This document shows, in pieces, positions 1 through 6,449 of a stretch of 11,351 nucleotides of DNA. Both the position numbers and the translations under genes were made by a program. The DNA lies in assembly GCA_964584755.1 (NCBI GenBank), contig CAZPAV010000065.1, positions 1 to 11,351 of the forward strand, written 5' to 3'. The DNA comes from CAZPAV01 sp964584755 (lineage in GTDB: Bacteria > Actinomycetota > Acidimicrobiia > Spongiisociales > UBA5794). The first letter of the stretch is position 1; each line of letters begins with the position of its first letter. The notes below the pieces were generated by a model. It was not told the DNA's origin. It searched no databases and worked only from the letters and a program-made list of their open reading frames with translations.

Positions 1-48
1 CGTCTGGAGGCCGAGCCGGGTTTTTTGTTCCCCGGAGTTCGCTTGTAA
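1..48 (+). CDS. Tail assembly chaperone, zero-frame C-terminus (partial)
   Basis: This is the 3' end of a gene that begins before the window. Frame 1 reads RLEAEPGFLFPGVRL and stops at TAA 46-48. The residues alone do not identify a family. The identification rests on position and on the decoding signal. In long-tailed phages the gene just upstream of the tape measure encodes a short chaperone plus a longer form made by ribosomal frameshifting (lambda G/GT, P2 E/E'). Here the frame crosses a T TTT TTG heptamer in the phase needed for a -1 slip and then stops 18 nt after it. The short product would be a cytoplasmic assembly factor that coats the tape measure and is absent from finished tails. 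Only 15 codons are visible, so the length and domain content of the chaperone are unknown. Confidence 0.6.
   Translation, partial: RLEAEPGFLFPGVRL
6..10 (+). promoter_or_regulatory. Shine-Dalgarno-like GGAGG upstream of the slippery site
   Basis: GGAGG ends exactly 10 nt before the heptamer at 21-27. An internal Shine-Dalgarno-like element at about this distance stimulates -1 frameshifting in E. coli dnaX, so it may act as a stimulator here. It could also be a chance result of the Leu-Glu-Ala codons in a G-rich genome. Confidence 0.4.
21..27 (+). promoter_or_regulatory. Probable -1 ribosomal frameshift slippery heptamer T TTT TTG
   Basis: TTTTTTG lies in the X XXY YYZ phase relative to the frame that ends at TAA 46-48: TTT is 22-24 and TTG is 25-27. 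A -1 slip enters exactly the frame that stays open to the tape measure start. To my knowledge the same heptamer serves phage P2 E/E'. I found no strong hairpin just downstream; only a 4 bp TCCC/GGGA pairing (29-32 with 49-52) is visible. Confidence 0.65.
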
Positions 49-197
49 GGGACGCGTTCTTCCTGGCCTACGGCGGACTCCACTGGGGATACGCCGAGAC
101 GAAAGCGCTGCCGCTCCGGGTCCGCCGCGAGTTCGTGGAGGCCCTGGAGCGGCAGCTTGCGTTTGAGCGGGAGGAAATGGAGCGCAGGCAGAGATGA
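27..197 (+). CDS. Tail assembly chaperone, -1 frameshift extension (GT/E'-like)
   Basis: After a -1 slip on the heptamer at 21-27, translation continues from GTT at 27-29 to TGA at 195-197, adding 56 residues. The extension contains FFLAYGGLHWGYAETKALPL followed by an Arg/Glu-rich helical tail. The order AY..LHW...E...LPLRVRREFVEAL resembles the small DUF6760-type proteins found in phage tail and contractile injection loci; this resemblance is from memory. No ATG, GTG or TTG occurs in this frame before ATG 177, so within the window it has no conventional start of its own. It is also open back to base 3, so a start upstream of the window cannot be excluded. The stop overlaps the tape measure start (ATGA, 194-197), which suggests translational coupling. 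By analogy with lambda GT, the T-like extension would help load tail tube subunits onto the chaperone-coated tape measure. Confidence 0.6.
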   Translation, partial: VPRSSLVRDAFFLAYGGLHWGYAETKALPLRVRREFVEALERQLAFEREEMERRQR

Positions 198-3100
198 ACG
201 GCGACCTGGGACTCGGCATCGTCGTATCGATGAAGGACGCGTTCTCGCGGAACGCGGCCCGCATCGAGTCGTCCATGCAGTCGCTGGACGCCACGGTCGC
301 CGCGGCCAGCGAGCGCATGACCCGCAACCTCGACCGCATCCAGAAGGGAACGATGATGATCGGGGCCGGGCTGGCGCTGCTGGCCGTTCCGGCGGGGCTG
401 GTGGCATCCACCGCGGCGACCCAGAAGGCGCTGGGGGAACTGGCCTCGCTGGGCGTCAAGGACCTGCAGGCCATCGAGGACGCCGCCGAGTCCTTCACCA
501 ACACCTGGGCCGGGTCCACCAAGGCCGAGTTCATCACCGCGGCCTACGACGTGCGCTCGGCGCTCGCGGGCCTGAGCGACGAAGCGGTCGGCACCTTCAC
601 CGCGATGGCCGCGCTGACCGCGAAGGCCACCAAGGCCACCACCGAGGAGATGGTGGGGACCTTCACCACGGCCTACGGCATCTTCAAGCCCATCATGTCG
701 GAGTTCTCCGACGTGGAGTGGTCGCGCGCCTTCGCCGGCGCCATGGCCCAGACCGTGGCCTCGTTCAAGACCACGGGGCGGCAGATGGCCGACGCCATCA
801 AGAACATCGGCGCCGTGGCCGCATCCTCCAACGTCCCGCTCCAGGAGCAGCTCGCCATCCTCGGCCAGCTCCAGACCACCATGCCCGGCTCCGAGGCCGG
901 CACCCTGTACAAGGCCTTCATCATGAAGGCCGCCGAGGCGGGCGAGAAGCTGGGACTCTCCTTCGTGGACTCCACCGGCCGCCTGAAGGGGATCGTGCCC
1001 ATCCTCCAGGAGATCAAGGCCCGCTTCCCCGACCTGTCCCAGGCCGCCGCCCAAGTGGAGATCAAGAAGGCCTTCGGCTCCGACGAGGCGGTCAAGTTCC
1101 TGCTGCAGATGTCCCAGGGCATGGAGGCCCTGGAGGGCAACATCCGCGCCATCGAGCGGGCCATGAAGGGCGGCACGGCGGTCACCGAGGAGATGGCCCG
1201 GGCCATGAACATGGACATCGGTTCGCAGTTCACGCTGCTCCGCCAGCAGCTCGGCAACCTCTTCGAGATCCTCGGCCGGACCCTCCTGCCGGTGGTGACA
1301 CCCGTGATCCAGGGGATCTCCAGGGCGATCCTGTTCTTCCAGAAACTCGCCCGCTCCATGCCGGGGCTCACCCGCGTGCTCCTGACATTGAGCATGGCCT
1401 TCGGCGCGGTGCTCGTCGTCGTGGGCGGCGTCATCGCCGCGGCCGGGACCATCGGGCTGATGCTCCCGGCCATCAAGGCCGGGCTCGCGGCCATGGGCGC
1501 CGCCGTCGCGGGCGTGGGTTCGGCGTTCGCCACCTACTTCCTGCCGGTGACGGCGATCATCGGCGGGGTGGTGCTGGCGGTCTACCTGCTCAAGCGGGCC
1601 TGGGAGACCAACTTCGCCGGTATCCGGGACACCGTCCTCGGGGCCTGGGAGAAGGTGAAGCTCGTCTTCCAGGGGATCAAGGCGCTGATCACCTCGCTCA
1701 GCGGCGGCACGGGGCGCATGTCGGCGGAGCTGGCGCGGAAGCTCGAGGAGGCCGGGCTGATGGGGCTGGTGGTCACGGTCTTCCGCATCTATTACCGGGT
1801 GCGGGAGTTCCTGTCCGGCCTCTGGCGGGCGTTCGCAGGGGCCTTCGCCCGGATCCGGGCGATTGTCGAGCCCGCGGTGCGCGCGCTCATGCGGGCCTGG
1901 GGGGCGCTCTACCGGGCGGTCGCCTCCGTCCTGGAGATCTTCGGCCTGGCCGCGACCTCGGCGGATGCCTCCGCCTTCCGTGGCCTCGGGGAGACGCTCG
2001 GCACGGTGCTCGGCGTCATCGCCAAGGTGGGGGCCTACCTGCTCAAGTTCGTGATCTACAACCTCGCGGCCGTGGTCAAGGCGGTCGCCTGGGTGGTCCG
2101 GGCCGCGGCCTGGATGGGCAAGGTGATCGTCACCGCTTTCGTCGGGGCAGCCAGGTTCGTCTACAAGTTCTTCCTCCCCGTCCGCCTCCTGGTGCAGGCC
2201 TTCCGTATGGTCGGCCGGGTCGTCTACGCGCTCTGGCAGGTGCTCACCGGCGAGGTCTCCGTGCTCGACGGCTTGAAGGCCGTCGGCGCCGCCGTGTTCG
2301 ACTTCCTGGCCACGCCGTTCCGGTGGGTCCGGGACGTGATCGCGGGCGTGTGGGACTTCATCAAGGGGATCTTCTCGGCCGTGGGCCGGTTCTTTGCCTC
2401 CGCGGCGGCCGCCGTGGTCGGAGCGTTCATGGACCTGCCGCTCGTGCGGACCCTGGCGGAGGTGTTCGGGGCGGTCCGCAGCTTTCTCTCGGGCGACACC
2501 ACCTTCTTCGAGGCAGGCAAGCGCATCCTGGTCGCGCTCGGGAAAGGCATCTGGTCGGCGGTCACCTATCCCTTCGCGCTGCTCAAGAAGGCTCTCGGGT
2601 GGCTGCGCAGGCTGCTGCCGTTCTCCGACGCCGAGACGGGCCCCTTGTCCGACCTCACCGCCTCCGGGGCCGCGGTCCTGAAGACGCTGGCCAAGGGGAT
2701 GCTGGGCGTGCTCACCCTCCCGGGCAAGGTCCTCGGCATGGCGCTCAGGGGCATGCTCGCCGCGGCGCGCTGGGTCTGGGACGGGCTCAAGAACCTCGGC
2801 GCGGGCCTCCTCTCCGCGCTGACCTGGCCGTTCCGAAAAGGCGTGGAGGCGGTGGCCCGGGTGTGGCGGGGCGTCACCGGGGCGGTCGCATCGGCATGGA
2901 AAGGGATCGAGTCTCTCGGTGCTGCGGCCTTCGACGCCGTGGCCGCACCGTTCCGCCGGGTCGCCGAGACGGCCGCGGGCGCCTGGGAATGGATCAGTAC
3001 CTCCGCGGCGGAACTCTGGAACGGTCTCGGCAGCCTCGCGCAATCGGCCTGGTCCGCCGTGAGTGCGCCGTTCTCATGGGTGGCGGACGCGGCTATGGCC

Positions 3101-3949
3101 GCCTGGAGCCGGATCACCGGCGCCGCTTCCGCCGCATGGGAAGGGCTCAAGTCCATGGCCGGGGCGGCGTGGGAATGGATCAAGGCGCCCTTCGAGGGAC
3201 TCGCCTCGGTCGCGTCCTCGGCCTGGGAGACGGTCAAGACCGCTGCAGCCGGCGCGTGGGAATCGGTGACCACCGCCGTGGCGGACCTGGCCGGTTCCGC
3301 CTTCGAGAGCGGCAAGGCGATCCTCACCACCGTGGGCGAAGGCATCAAGGCCGCGGTGTCGGCACCCTACGAGGCGGCCAGGTCGGCGCTCTCCTTCGTG
3401 CGTGACCTGCTGCCCTTCTCGGACGCCAAGGAAGGCCCGCTGGCCGATCTCACGCGAAGCGGCATGGCCCTGCTCGAGACGCTCGGCGGAGGGATAGCCC
3501 GGGCCGCCGACGCTCCCGCCAAGGCGCTGGAGCGGGTGTTCGGCTTCATGGGCGACCTGGGCAGGCGCGTGGCCGCACCCGCGATGCTCGCCGGCACGCT
3601 CGCCTTGACCCCGGTTCTGGCGGCCGAAGTGCCCCGCGTCGGCGGGTCGATGCCGGTCGTGAGGGAGACCACGGCTCCCGCCCCCTCGCCGGAGGCGCCG
3701 CCGGAGCGGCCTCTGCTCCCGGGGGAGACGCGCGGCGCGCCGGTCCCCGGCCCGATGATCCCGGGCGGGCCTGGAGTGCGGGCCGAGGAACTGCGTCCCG
3801 TGCTCGAGGCGATCCTCGCCAAGCTGGACGCGCTCGCCGAGCGGCCCATCGACATCGCGGTCACCACGCAGCTCGACGGCCGCCAGATCGCGCAGTCCGT
3901 CTACCGCGACCTGCGCGAGCGCAAGATCAAGAACTACGAGACGCTCTGA
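194..3949 (+). CDS. Phage tail tape measure protein
   Basis: A 1251-residue tape measure protein, which spans the tail tube during assembly, sets tail length and is released on injection. Its start overlaps the chaperone stop (ATGA). The N-terminal 110 residues (Ser/Ala-rich helix, then the hydrophobic stretch at about 52-74) match the TP901-type minor tail protein family. Further strongly hydrophobic stretches lie at about 394-426 and 447-466, as expected for a protein that may contact the inner membrane. The C-terminal half is helical and Trp/Ala-rich: a 40-residue repeat starts at residues 691, 862, 902, 942 and 982, with a decayed unit at 1022. A 66-residue module containing LPFSDA occurs twice (771-836 and 1036-1101). 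The Pro-rich stretch at about 1145-1195 precedes a short helical end. At the usual rule of about 0.15 nm per residue, the tail would be roughly 190 nm long; this is an inference. Confidence 0.93.
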   Translation: MNGDLGLGIVVSMKDAFSRNAARIESSMQSLDATVAAASERMTRNLDRIQKGTMMIGAGLALLAVPAGLVASTAATQKALGELASLGVKDLQAIEDAAESFTNTWAGSTKAEFITAAYDVRSALAGLSDEAVGTFTAMAALTAKATKATTEEMVGTFTTAYGIFKPIMSEFSDVEWSRAFAGAMAQTVASFKTTGRQMADAIKNIGAVAASSNVPLQEQLAILGQLQTTMPGSEAGTLYKAFIMKAAEAGEKLGLSFVDSTGRLKGIVPILQEIKARFPDLSQAAAQVEIKKAFGSDEAVKFLLQMSQGMEALEGNIRAIERAMKGGTAVTEEMARAMNMDIGSQFTLLRQQLGNLFEILGRTLLPVVTPVIQGISRAILFFQKLARSMPGLTRVLLTLSMAFGAVLVVVGGVIAAAGTIGLMLPAIKAGLAAMGAAVAGVGSAFATYFLPVTAIIGGVVLAVYLLKRAWETNFAGIRDTVLGAWEKVKLVFQGIKALITSLSGGTGRMSAELARKLEEAGLMGLVVTVFRIYYRVREFLSGLWRAFAGAFARIRAIVEPAVRALMRAWGALYRAVASVLEIFGLAATSADASAFRGLGETLGTVLGVIAKVGAYLLKFVIYNLAAVVKAVAWVVRAAAWMGKVIVTAFVGAARFVYKFFLPVRLLVQAFRMVGRVVYALWQVLTGEVSVLDGLKAVGAAVFDFLATPFRWVRDVIAGVWDFIKGIFSAVGRFFASAAAAVVGAFMDLPLVRTLAEVFGAVRSFLSGDTTFFEAGKRILVALGKGIWSAVTYPFALLKKALGWLRRLLPFSDAETGPLSDLTASGAAVLKTLAKGMLGVLTLPGKVLGMALRGMLAAARWVWDGLKNLGAGLLSALTWPFRKGVEAVARVWRGVTGAVASAWKGIESLGAAAFDAVAAPFRRVAETAAGAWEWISTSAAELWNGLGSLAQSAWSAVSAPFSWVADAAMAAWSRITGAASAAWEGLKSMAGAAWEWIKAPFEGLASVASSAWETVKTAAAGAWESVTTAVADLAGSAFESGKAILTTVGEGIKAAVSAPYEAARSALSFVRDLLPFSDAKEGPLADLTRSGMALLETLGGGIARAADAPAKALERVFGFMGDLGRRVAAPAMLAGTLALTPVLAAEVPRVGGSMPVVRETTAPAPSPEAPPERPLLPGETRGAPVPGPMIPGGPGVRAEELRPVLEAILAKLDALAERPIDIAVTTQLDGRQIAQSVYRDLRERKIKNYETL
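2264..2383 (+). repeat. Isolated upstream copy of the 40-residue tape measure repeat
   Basis: Residues 691-730 align without gaps to the tandem units starting at residue 862. They share DGLK at positions 2-5, PFR at 18-20 and Trp at position 30. The copy sits 131 residues before the tandem block and 40 residues before the first 66-residue LPFSDA module. Confidence 0.7.
2504..2701 (+). repeat. 66-residue LPFSDA module, copy A
   Basis: Residues 771-836 of the tape measure align without gaps to residues 1036-1101. I count 35 identities of 66 by eye. The best conserved part is LLPFSDA..GPL.DLT.SG, a motif often seen in tape measure proteins of contractile-tailed phages. Confidence 0.8.
2777..3256 (+). 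repeat. Four tandem 40-residue (120 nt) tryptophan repeats in the tape measure gene
   Basis: Units start at TGG codons 2777, 2897, 3017 and 3137, exactly 120 nt apart, and a decayed fifth unit begins at TGG 3257. Each unit opens with W-x-G followed by Leu or Ile, has Pro-Phe at positions 18-19 and a second Trp at position 30. The DNA has diverged while protein spacing is exact, which suggests old duplications kept in register by helix packing. Regular aromatic repeats are a known feature of tape measure proteins. Confidence 0.85.
3299..3496 (+). repeat. 66-residue LPFSDA module, copy B
   Basis: Residues 1036-1101, the partner of copy A 265 residues upstream. Each copy follows 40-residue Trp repeat units, so the larger unit 'Trp repeat(s) plus LPFSDA module' appears twice. 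Confidence 0.8.
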
Positions 3950-3957
3950 GGTAAGAC

Positions 3958-4269
3958 ATGAAACGGATATTCATTTGCAGCCGGTACGCCGGGGACACGG
4001 CCCGCAACGAGGCCGTGGCCGAACGGCTGTGCCGGAAGGCGGTCGAGGCGGGCCACGCCCCCTTCGCGCCGCACCTGCTCTACCCGCGTTTCCTGGATGA
4101 CCGCCGCCGGGAGGAGCGCGACCGGGGCATCGCCTGCGGGCTGGCCTTCATGGAGGCCTGCGACGAGGTTTGGGTCTACGTCGGGGACGGGATCTCCGAC
4201 GGGATGCGCCGCGAGACGGCGCGCGCCCTTGAGCTCGGCAAGCCGGTCGTCGAGATCGAGGAGCTCTGA
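3958..4269 (+). CDS. Nucleoside 2-deoxyribosyltransferase-like small protein
   Basis: A 103-residue protein that looks like the small phage- and island-borne proteins of the DUF4406/DUF7768 type, which share the Rossmann-like fold of nucleoside 2-deoxyribosyltransferases. It opens with a beta strand (KRIFICSRYAGD). A middle segment follows with APHLLYPRFLDD, then a strand DEVWVYV at about 69-75, and ISDGMRRETARALELGKPV at about 79-97. In the enzyme family the equivalent of the last segment carries the catalytic Glu, here possibly Glu86. Substrate is unknown; a nucleoside or nucleotide is the family expectation. The start is set by GAGGT overlapping the tape measure stop (3948-3952), 5 nt before ATG. 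The gene lies between tape measure and baseplate genes with 8 nt upstream and 2 nt downstream. No structural role is evident, so it looks like an accessory insertion into the operon. Confidence 0.8.
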   Translation: MKRIFICSRYAGDTARNEAVAERLCRKAVEAGHAPFAPHLLYPRFLDDRRREERDRGIACGLAFMEACDEVWVYVGDGISDGMRRETARALELGKPVVEIEEL

Positions 4270-4271
4270 CC

Positions 4272-4742
4272 ATGGCCTGGGACCGCAGGGAGATCACCGC
4301 CTACCTCGTCGACATCGAGACCGGGGACTACCTGGACTTCCAGTACAACCCGGACGACATCCTCGACGACAAGAGCACCGCCTACGCGGCCATCAAGATC
4401 CCGGGCATGAGCCATCCCCGTTACCAGTACGTGGCCGGCGGTCCGCGCAAGATCACCTTCAAGCTCGTCTTCTTCAAGGGGCCGGTGAAGGAGTCCGTGG
4501 ACTGGCTCCGTTCGCTCCTCTATCCCGAGCATGCCGGCACCATGCTGAAGAACGCGCCGCACCGGGTGCTGCTCCTGTTCGGGGACCTCTACCCGGGCGT
4601 GCTCTGCGTGGTGCGGCAGGTGAAGGCGCGGTTCTTCCACATGTTCGACCGGGACAGCCTCCTGCCCCAGCACGCCGAGGTGGACCTGGTGCTCGAGGAA
4701 TACATCGACGAATCCGTGGACTACTCGGAGGTGCGGGGATGA
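4272..4742 (+). CDS. Contractile injection system tube/baseplate adaptor protein (CIS_tube-like)
   Basis: A 156-residue protein resembling the N-terminal domain of the LysM adaptor proteins of contractile systems (Afp7-type, CIS tube N-terminal domain). Diagnostic features are FQYNP at 23-27, a Ser-x-Ala-Tyr turn, IPGMSHPRYQYVAGGPRK at 43-60 and ITFKLVFF at 61-68. In this family the pattern is 'Q.NP ... PG.s.P..q...g..r.l...l.f', and the strands contribute to a tube-like ring. Its expected place is at the junction between the last tail tube ring and the hub, where it helps organise the baseplate core. In Afp-like particles this domain is fused to a C-terminal LysM; here the chain ends after about 156 residues and the LysM-like part is the next gene. 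A GAGGAG lies 8 nt before ATG and the previous stop ends 2 nt upstream. The stop overlaps the next start. Confidence 0.72.
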   Translation: MAWDRREITAYLVDIETGDYLDFQYNPDDILDDKSTAYAAIKIPGMSHPRYQYVAGGPRKITFKLVFFKGPVKESVDWLRSLLYPEHAGTMLKNAPHRVLLLFGDLYPGVLCVVRQVKARFFHMFDRDSLLPQHAEVDLVLEEYIDESVDYSEVRG

Positions 4743-5029
4743 TCGGACGCTCCTCGCGGTACGCCGCCTGCATCCTCTACACCGACGGCAGGGAGGAGTT
4801 CCTGGGAACGCGGCCTCCCATCGACACCGCCCCGAGGCCGGACGACCGGTTCCACACGGTGGTGGAAGGCGACCGGGTGGACCTGCTCGCCCACCGTTAC
4901 CTGGGACGGGCCGATCTGTGGTGGGTCATCTGCGACTACAACGACATCTTCTTCCCCCTGGAGCTCGAGCCCGGGACGATGCTGCGCATCCCTTCCACGG
5001 ACCACGTCTATATGCGCCTCCTGGCGTAG
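4739..5029 (+). CDS. LysM-like baseplate protein (gpX/gp53 type)
   Basis: A 96-residue protein whose second half is a LysM-like fold: HTVVEGDRVDLLAHRYLG at 39-56, then WWVICDYNDI at 61-70 and LEPGTMLRIPS at 76-86. This order matches the LysM pattern (hydrophobic strand, GD, helix, RY.G, N, L.PG..L.IP) found in P2 gpX and T4 gp53-like baseplate proteins. In these systems LysM-like domains hold wedge and hub together rather than act on free peptidoglycan; that role is inferred. The start is supported by GGAGGTG at 4727-4733, 5 nt upstream, and by the ATGA overlap with the previous stop. An in-frame open stretch runs further upstream inside the previous gene but has no comparable start signal. 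There is no signal peptide. Confidence 0.85.
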   Translation: MIGRSSRYAACILYTDGREEFLGTRPPIDTAPRPDDRFHTVVEGDRVDLLAHRYLGRADLWWVICDYNDIFFPLELEPGTMLRIPSTDHVYMRLLA

Positions 5030-5164
5030 GGCGCGACCCTTGGCGACCGCATTCCTCGACCGGGTTGAACCTCCTCACCATCCACCCGTTCCGACACCTT
5101 CGTCCGTGCGCCGGTAAGTATCCGGTGGGTGCCGCCTGACGGCGGCTCGACCGGAGTACGGCGC
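5030..5164 (+). other. 135 nt intergenic gap with a short GC hairpin
   Basis: The only real gap in the window. It contains a perfect 6 bp stem with a 4 nt loop, GCCGCC-TGAC-GGCGGC at 5131-5146, not followed by a T run, so a classical intrinsic terminator is unlikely. A TTGAAC at 5065-5070 looks like a -35 box but no -10 lies at normal spacing. The hairpin ends 18 nt before the gpD start and might affect ribosome access or mRNA stability. Confidence 0.4.
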
Positions 5165-6430
5165 ATGGATCTCGATACCTTCAAACCGACGTTCCTGATC
5201 CAGATCGAGGGGCGGACCCTGTCCGCGGACATCACGCAGGAGATCACCTCGTTCGTCTTCGAGGACAACGAGGAGGAGCTGGACGTGCTGGAGCTGTCCG
5301 TCACGGACCGCAACCTCCAGTTCGTGGACGACCCGCTATTCCAGGAGGGCAACGAGATCGTCGCCCGCTTCGGCTATGTCGATAACCTCTCGCCGCGCAA
5401 GAAGGCGGTCATCAAGGACATCGACTACGACTTTCCCGAGAACGGCGATCCCACGATCCGCATCAAGGCCTACGACAAGGGCTTCAAGCTGGCCGGCAAG
5501 GAGAACCAGAAGGTCTGGAAGAAGCCGCCGCCCGGCATCCTCTACTCCGAGATCGCCGAGGAGATCGCCGCCGCCAACGGACTAACCCCGGTGGTGACCC
5601 CCACCAAGGGACGCCACCTGCGGGTCGTGCAGAGCAACGTCTCGGACGCCCAGTTCCTCAAGGAGCTCGCGGCCAAGGCCCGCGACCGGGACGGCGACGG
5701 GGTCACCGGCTACGTCTTCTACATCCAGGACGACGAGCTGCACTTCCACCCGCGGGAGCTCGATCAGAAACCGGCGGTGGTCCTGGAGTACTTCACCGAC
5801 CGGAAGGGTGTCCTGCGCTCCTTCCGGCCCTCCACCCAGTCCCAGGGCGCCAAGGGGCCCGGTGTCGAGACCAGGGCCGTGGGCGTCGACCCGCGCAAGA
5901 AGGAACCGGTCGAGCACAAGGCGAGCAACGAGACCACGCCGGAGCGCACCTCGCTGGGCAGGCGCACCTACCTGGTGGACGGCAACACCGGAGAGGCCCG
6001 CTACAAGGAGCAGGAGTCGGGGCAGATCGTCCCGAGCTTCGAACGGTCCGAAGGCTTCCACGAGGAGCCGCGGCAGGAACCGGCCCAGGACCTCGCCGAG
6101 GGCAGGTTCAAGGAGGCCGAGCTCCGCCAGGTGGAGGCCGTTGCGGTCACCATCGGCATCCCCACGCTGCGGGCCAAGCAGAACGTGGAGGTCAAGGGCG
6201 TCGGGCGGAAGTTCTCCGGCGTCTACTACTGCCATTCCGTCCGCCACGTGATCGGCGAAGGCGGATACCACTGCGAACTCCGGCTCAAGAAGAACGCCCT
6301 GGGCAAGGGTGCGGGCGAGAAGTCCGACGAGGCCAAGGGCAAGCGGAACGACCAGGAAGCGCCGCCCGCACCGGCCGAGGAACCGCCCGCGATGGTGACC
6401 ATCGACGCCGACACCGGCGAACGGCGCTGA
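5165..6430 (+). CDS. Phage late control gene D protein, baseplate hub (gp27-like)
   Basis: A 421-residue protein of the P2 gpD family (Phage_GPD), structural counterpart of T4 gp27, which forms the trimeric hub that joins the tail tube to the central spike. Recognisable parts are the first barrel at about 8-110 (TSFVFEDNEEELDVLELSVTD, a region rich in acidic residues, then IVARFGYVDN), the helix GILYSEIAEEIAAANGL at 124-140 and QSNVSDAQFLKELAAKA at 156-172. YVFYIQDDELHFHPREL follows at 183-199, and a final barrel at about 335-376 includes GRKFSGVYYCHSVRH. The charged, Pro-rich tail (about 380-421) is probably disordered. ATG 5165 has GGAG 8 nt upstream. A GTG at 5129 would add 12 residues but begins upstream of the hairpin, lies outside the family N-terminus and has no good ribosome site. 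The spike is encoded by a separate gene downstream, as in P2. Confidence 0.88.
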   Translation: MDLDTFKPTFLIQIEGRTLSADITQEITSFVFEDNEEELDVLELSVTDRNLQFVDDPLFQEGNEIVARFGYVDNLSPRKKAVIKDIDYDFPENGDPTIRIKAYDKGFKLAGKENQKVWKKPPPGILYSEIAEEIAAANGLTPVVTPTKGRHLRVVQSNVSDAQFLKELAAKARDRDGDGVTGYVFYIQDDELHFHPRELDQKPAVVLEYFTDRKGVLRSFRPSTQSQGAKGPGVETRAVGVDPRKKEPVEHKASNETTPERTSLGRRTYLVDGNTGEARYKEQESGQIVPSFERSEGFHEEPRQEPAQDLAEGRFKEAELRQVEAVAVTIGIPTLRAKQNVEVKGVGRKFSGVYYCHSVRHVIGEGGYHCELRLKKNALGKGAGEKSDEAKGKRNDQEAPPAPAEEPPAMVTIDADTGERR

Positions 6431-6434
6431 TTAC

Positions 6435-6443
6435 AGGAGGTGA
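6435..6443 (+). promoter_or_regulatory. Full-length Shine-Dalgarno AGGAGGTGA
   Basis: A nine-base match to the anti-Shine-Dalgarno sequence, 6 nt before ATG 6450, fixing the start of the M15 peptidase. Only one other gene here (ATG 9029) has the full AGGAGGTGA, which suggests strong translation of both. Confidence 0.85.
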
Positions 6444-6449
6444 CGGACC

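Noticed and set aside
68..3043. A 991-codon open frame on the - strand antisense to the tape measure gene
   Set aside because: It has the Arg/Gly/His/Glu/Pro-rich composition of a shadow frame in GC-rich DNA, no recognisable domain, no ribosome site, and it mirrors a well-identified gene.
2777..3256. CRISPR-like or mobile-element repeat
   Set aside because: The 120 nt periodicity is in frame, diverged at DNA level and conserved at protein level, which fits a coding repeat in the tape measure and not an array with spacers.
157..3405. A 1082-codon + strand frame overlapping the tape measure gene
   Set aside because: Composition is again Gly/Arg-rich without domain signal; the overlapping frame contains the hydrophobic and Trp-repeat features of a real tape measure. 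It reflects scarcity of stop codons at high GC.
5065..5120. A promoter in the gap before the hub gene (TTGAAC at 5065-5070, TAAGTA at 5115-5120)
   Set aside because: The two boxes are 44 nt apart, far beyond the normal 16-18 nt, and no other -10 box lies at the right distance.
5129..5164. Upstream GTG start for the gpD-type hub
   Set aside because: The extra 12 residues fall within the hairpin region and do not resemble the family N-terminus; ATG 5165 has GGAG at 8 nt and starts the recognised domain.
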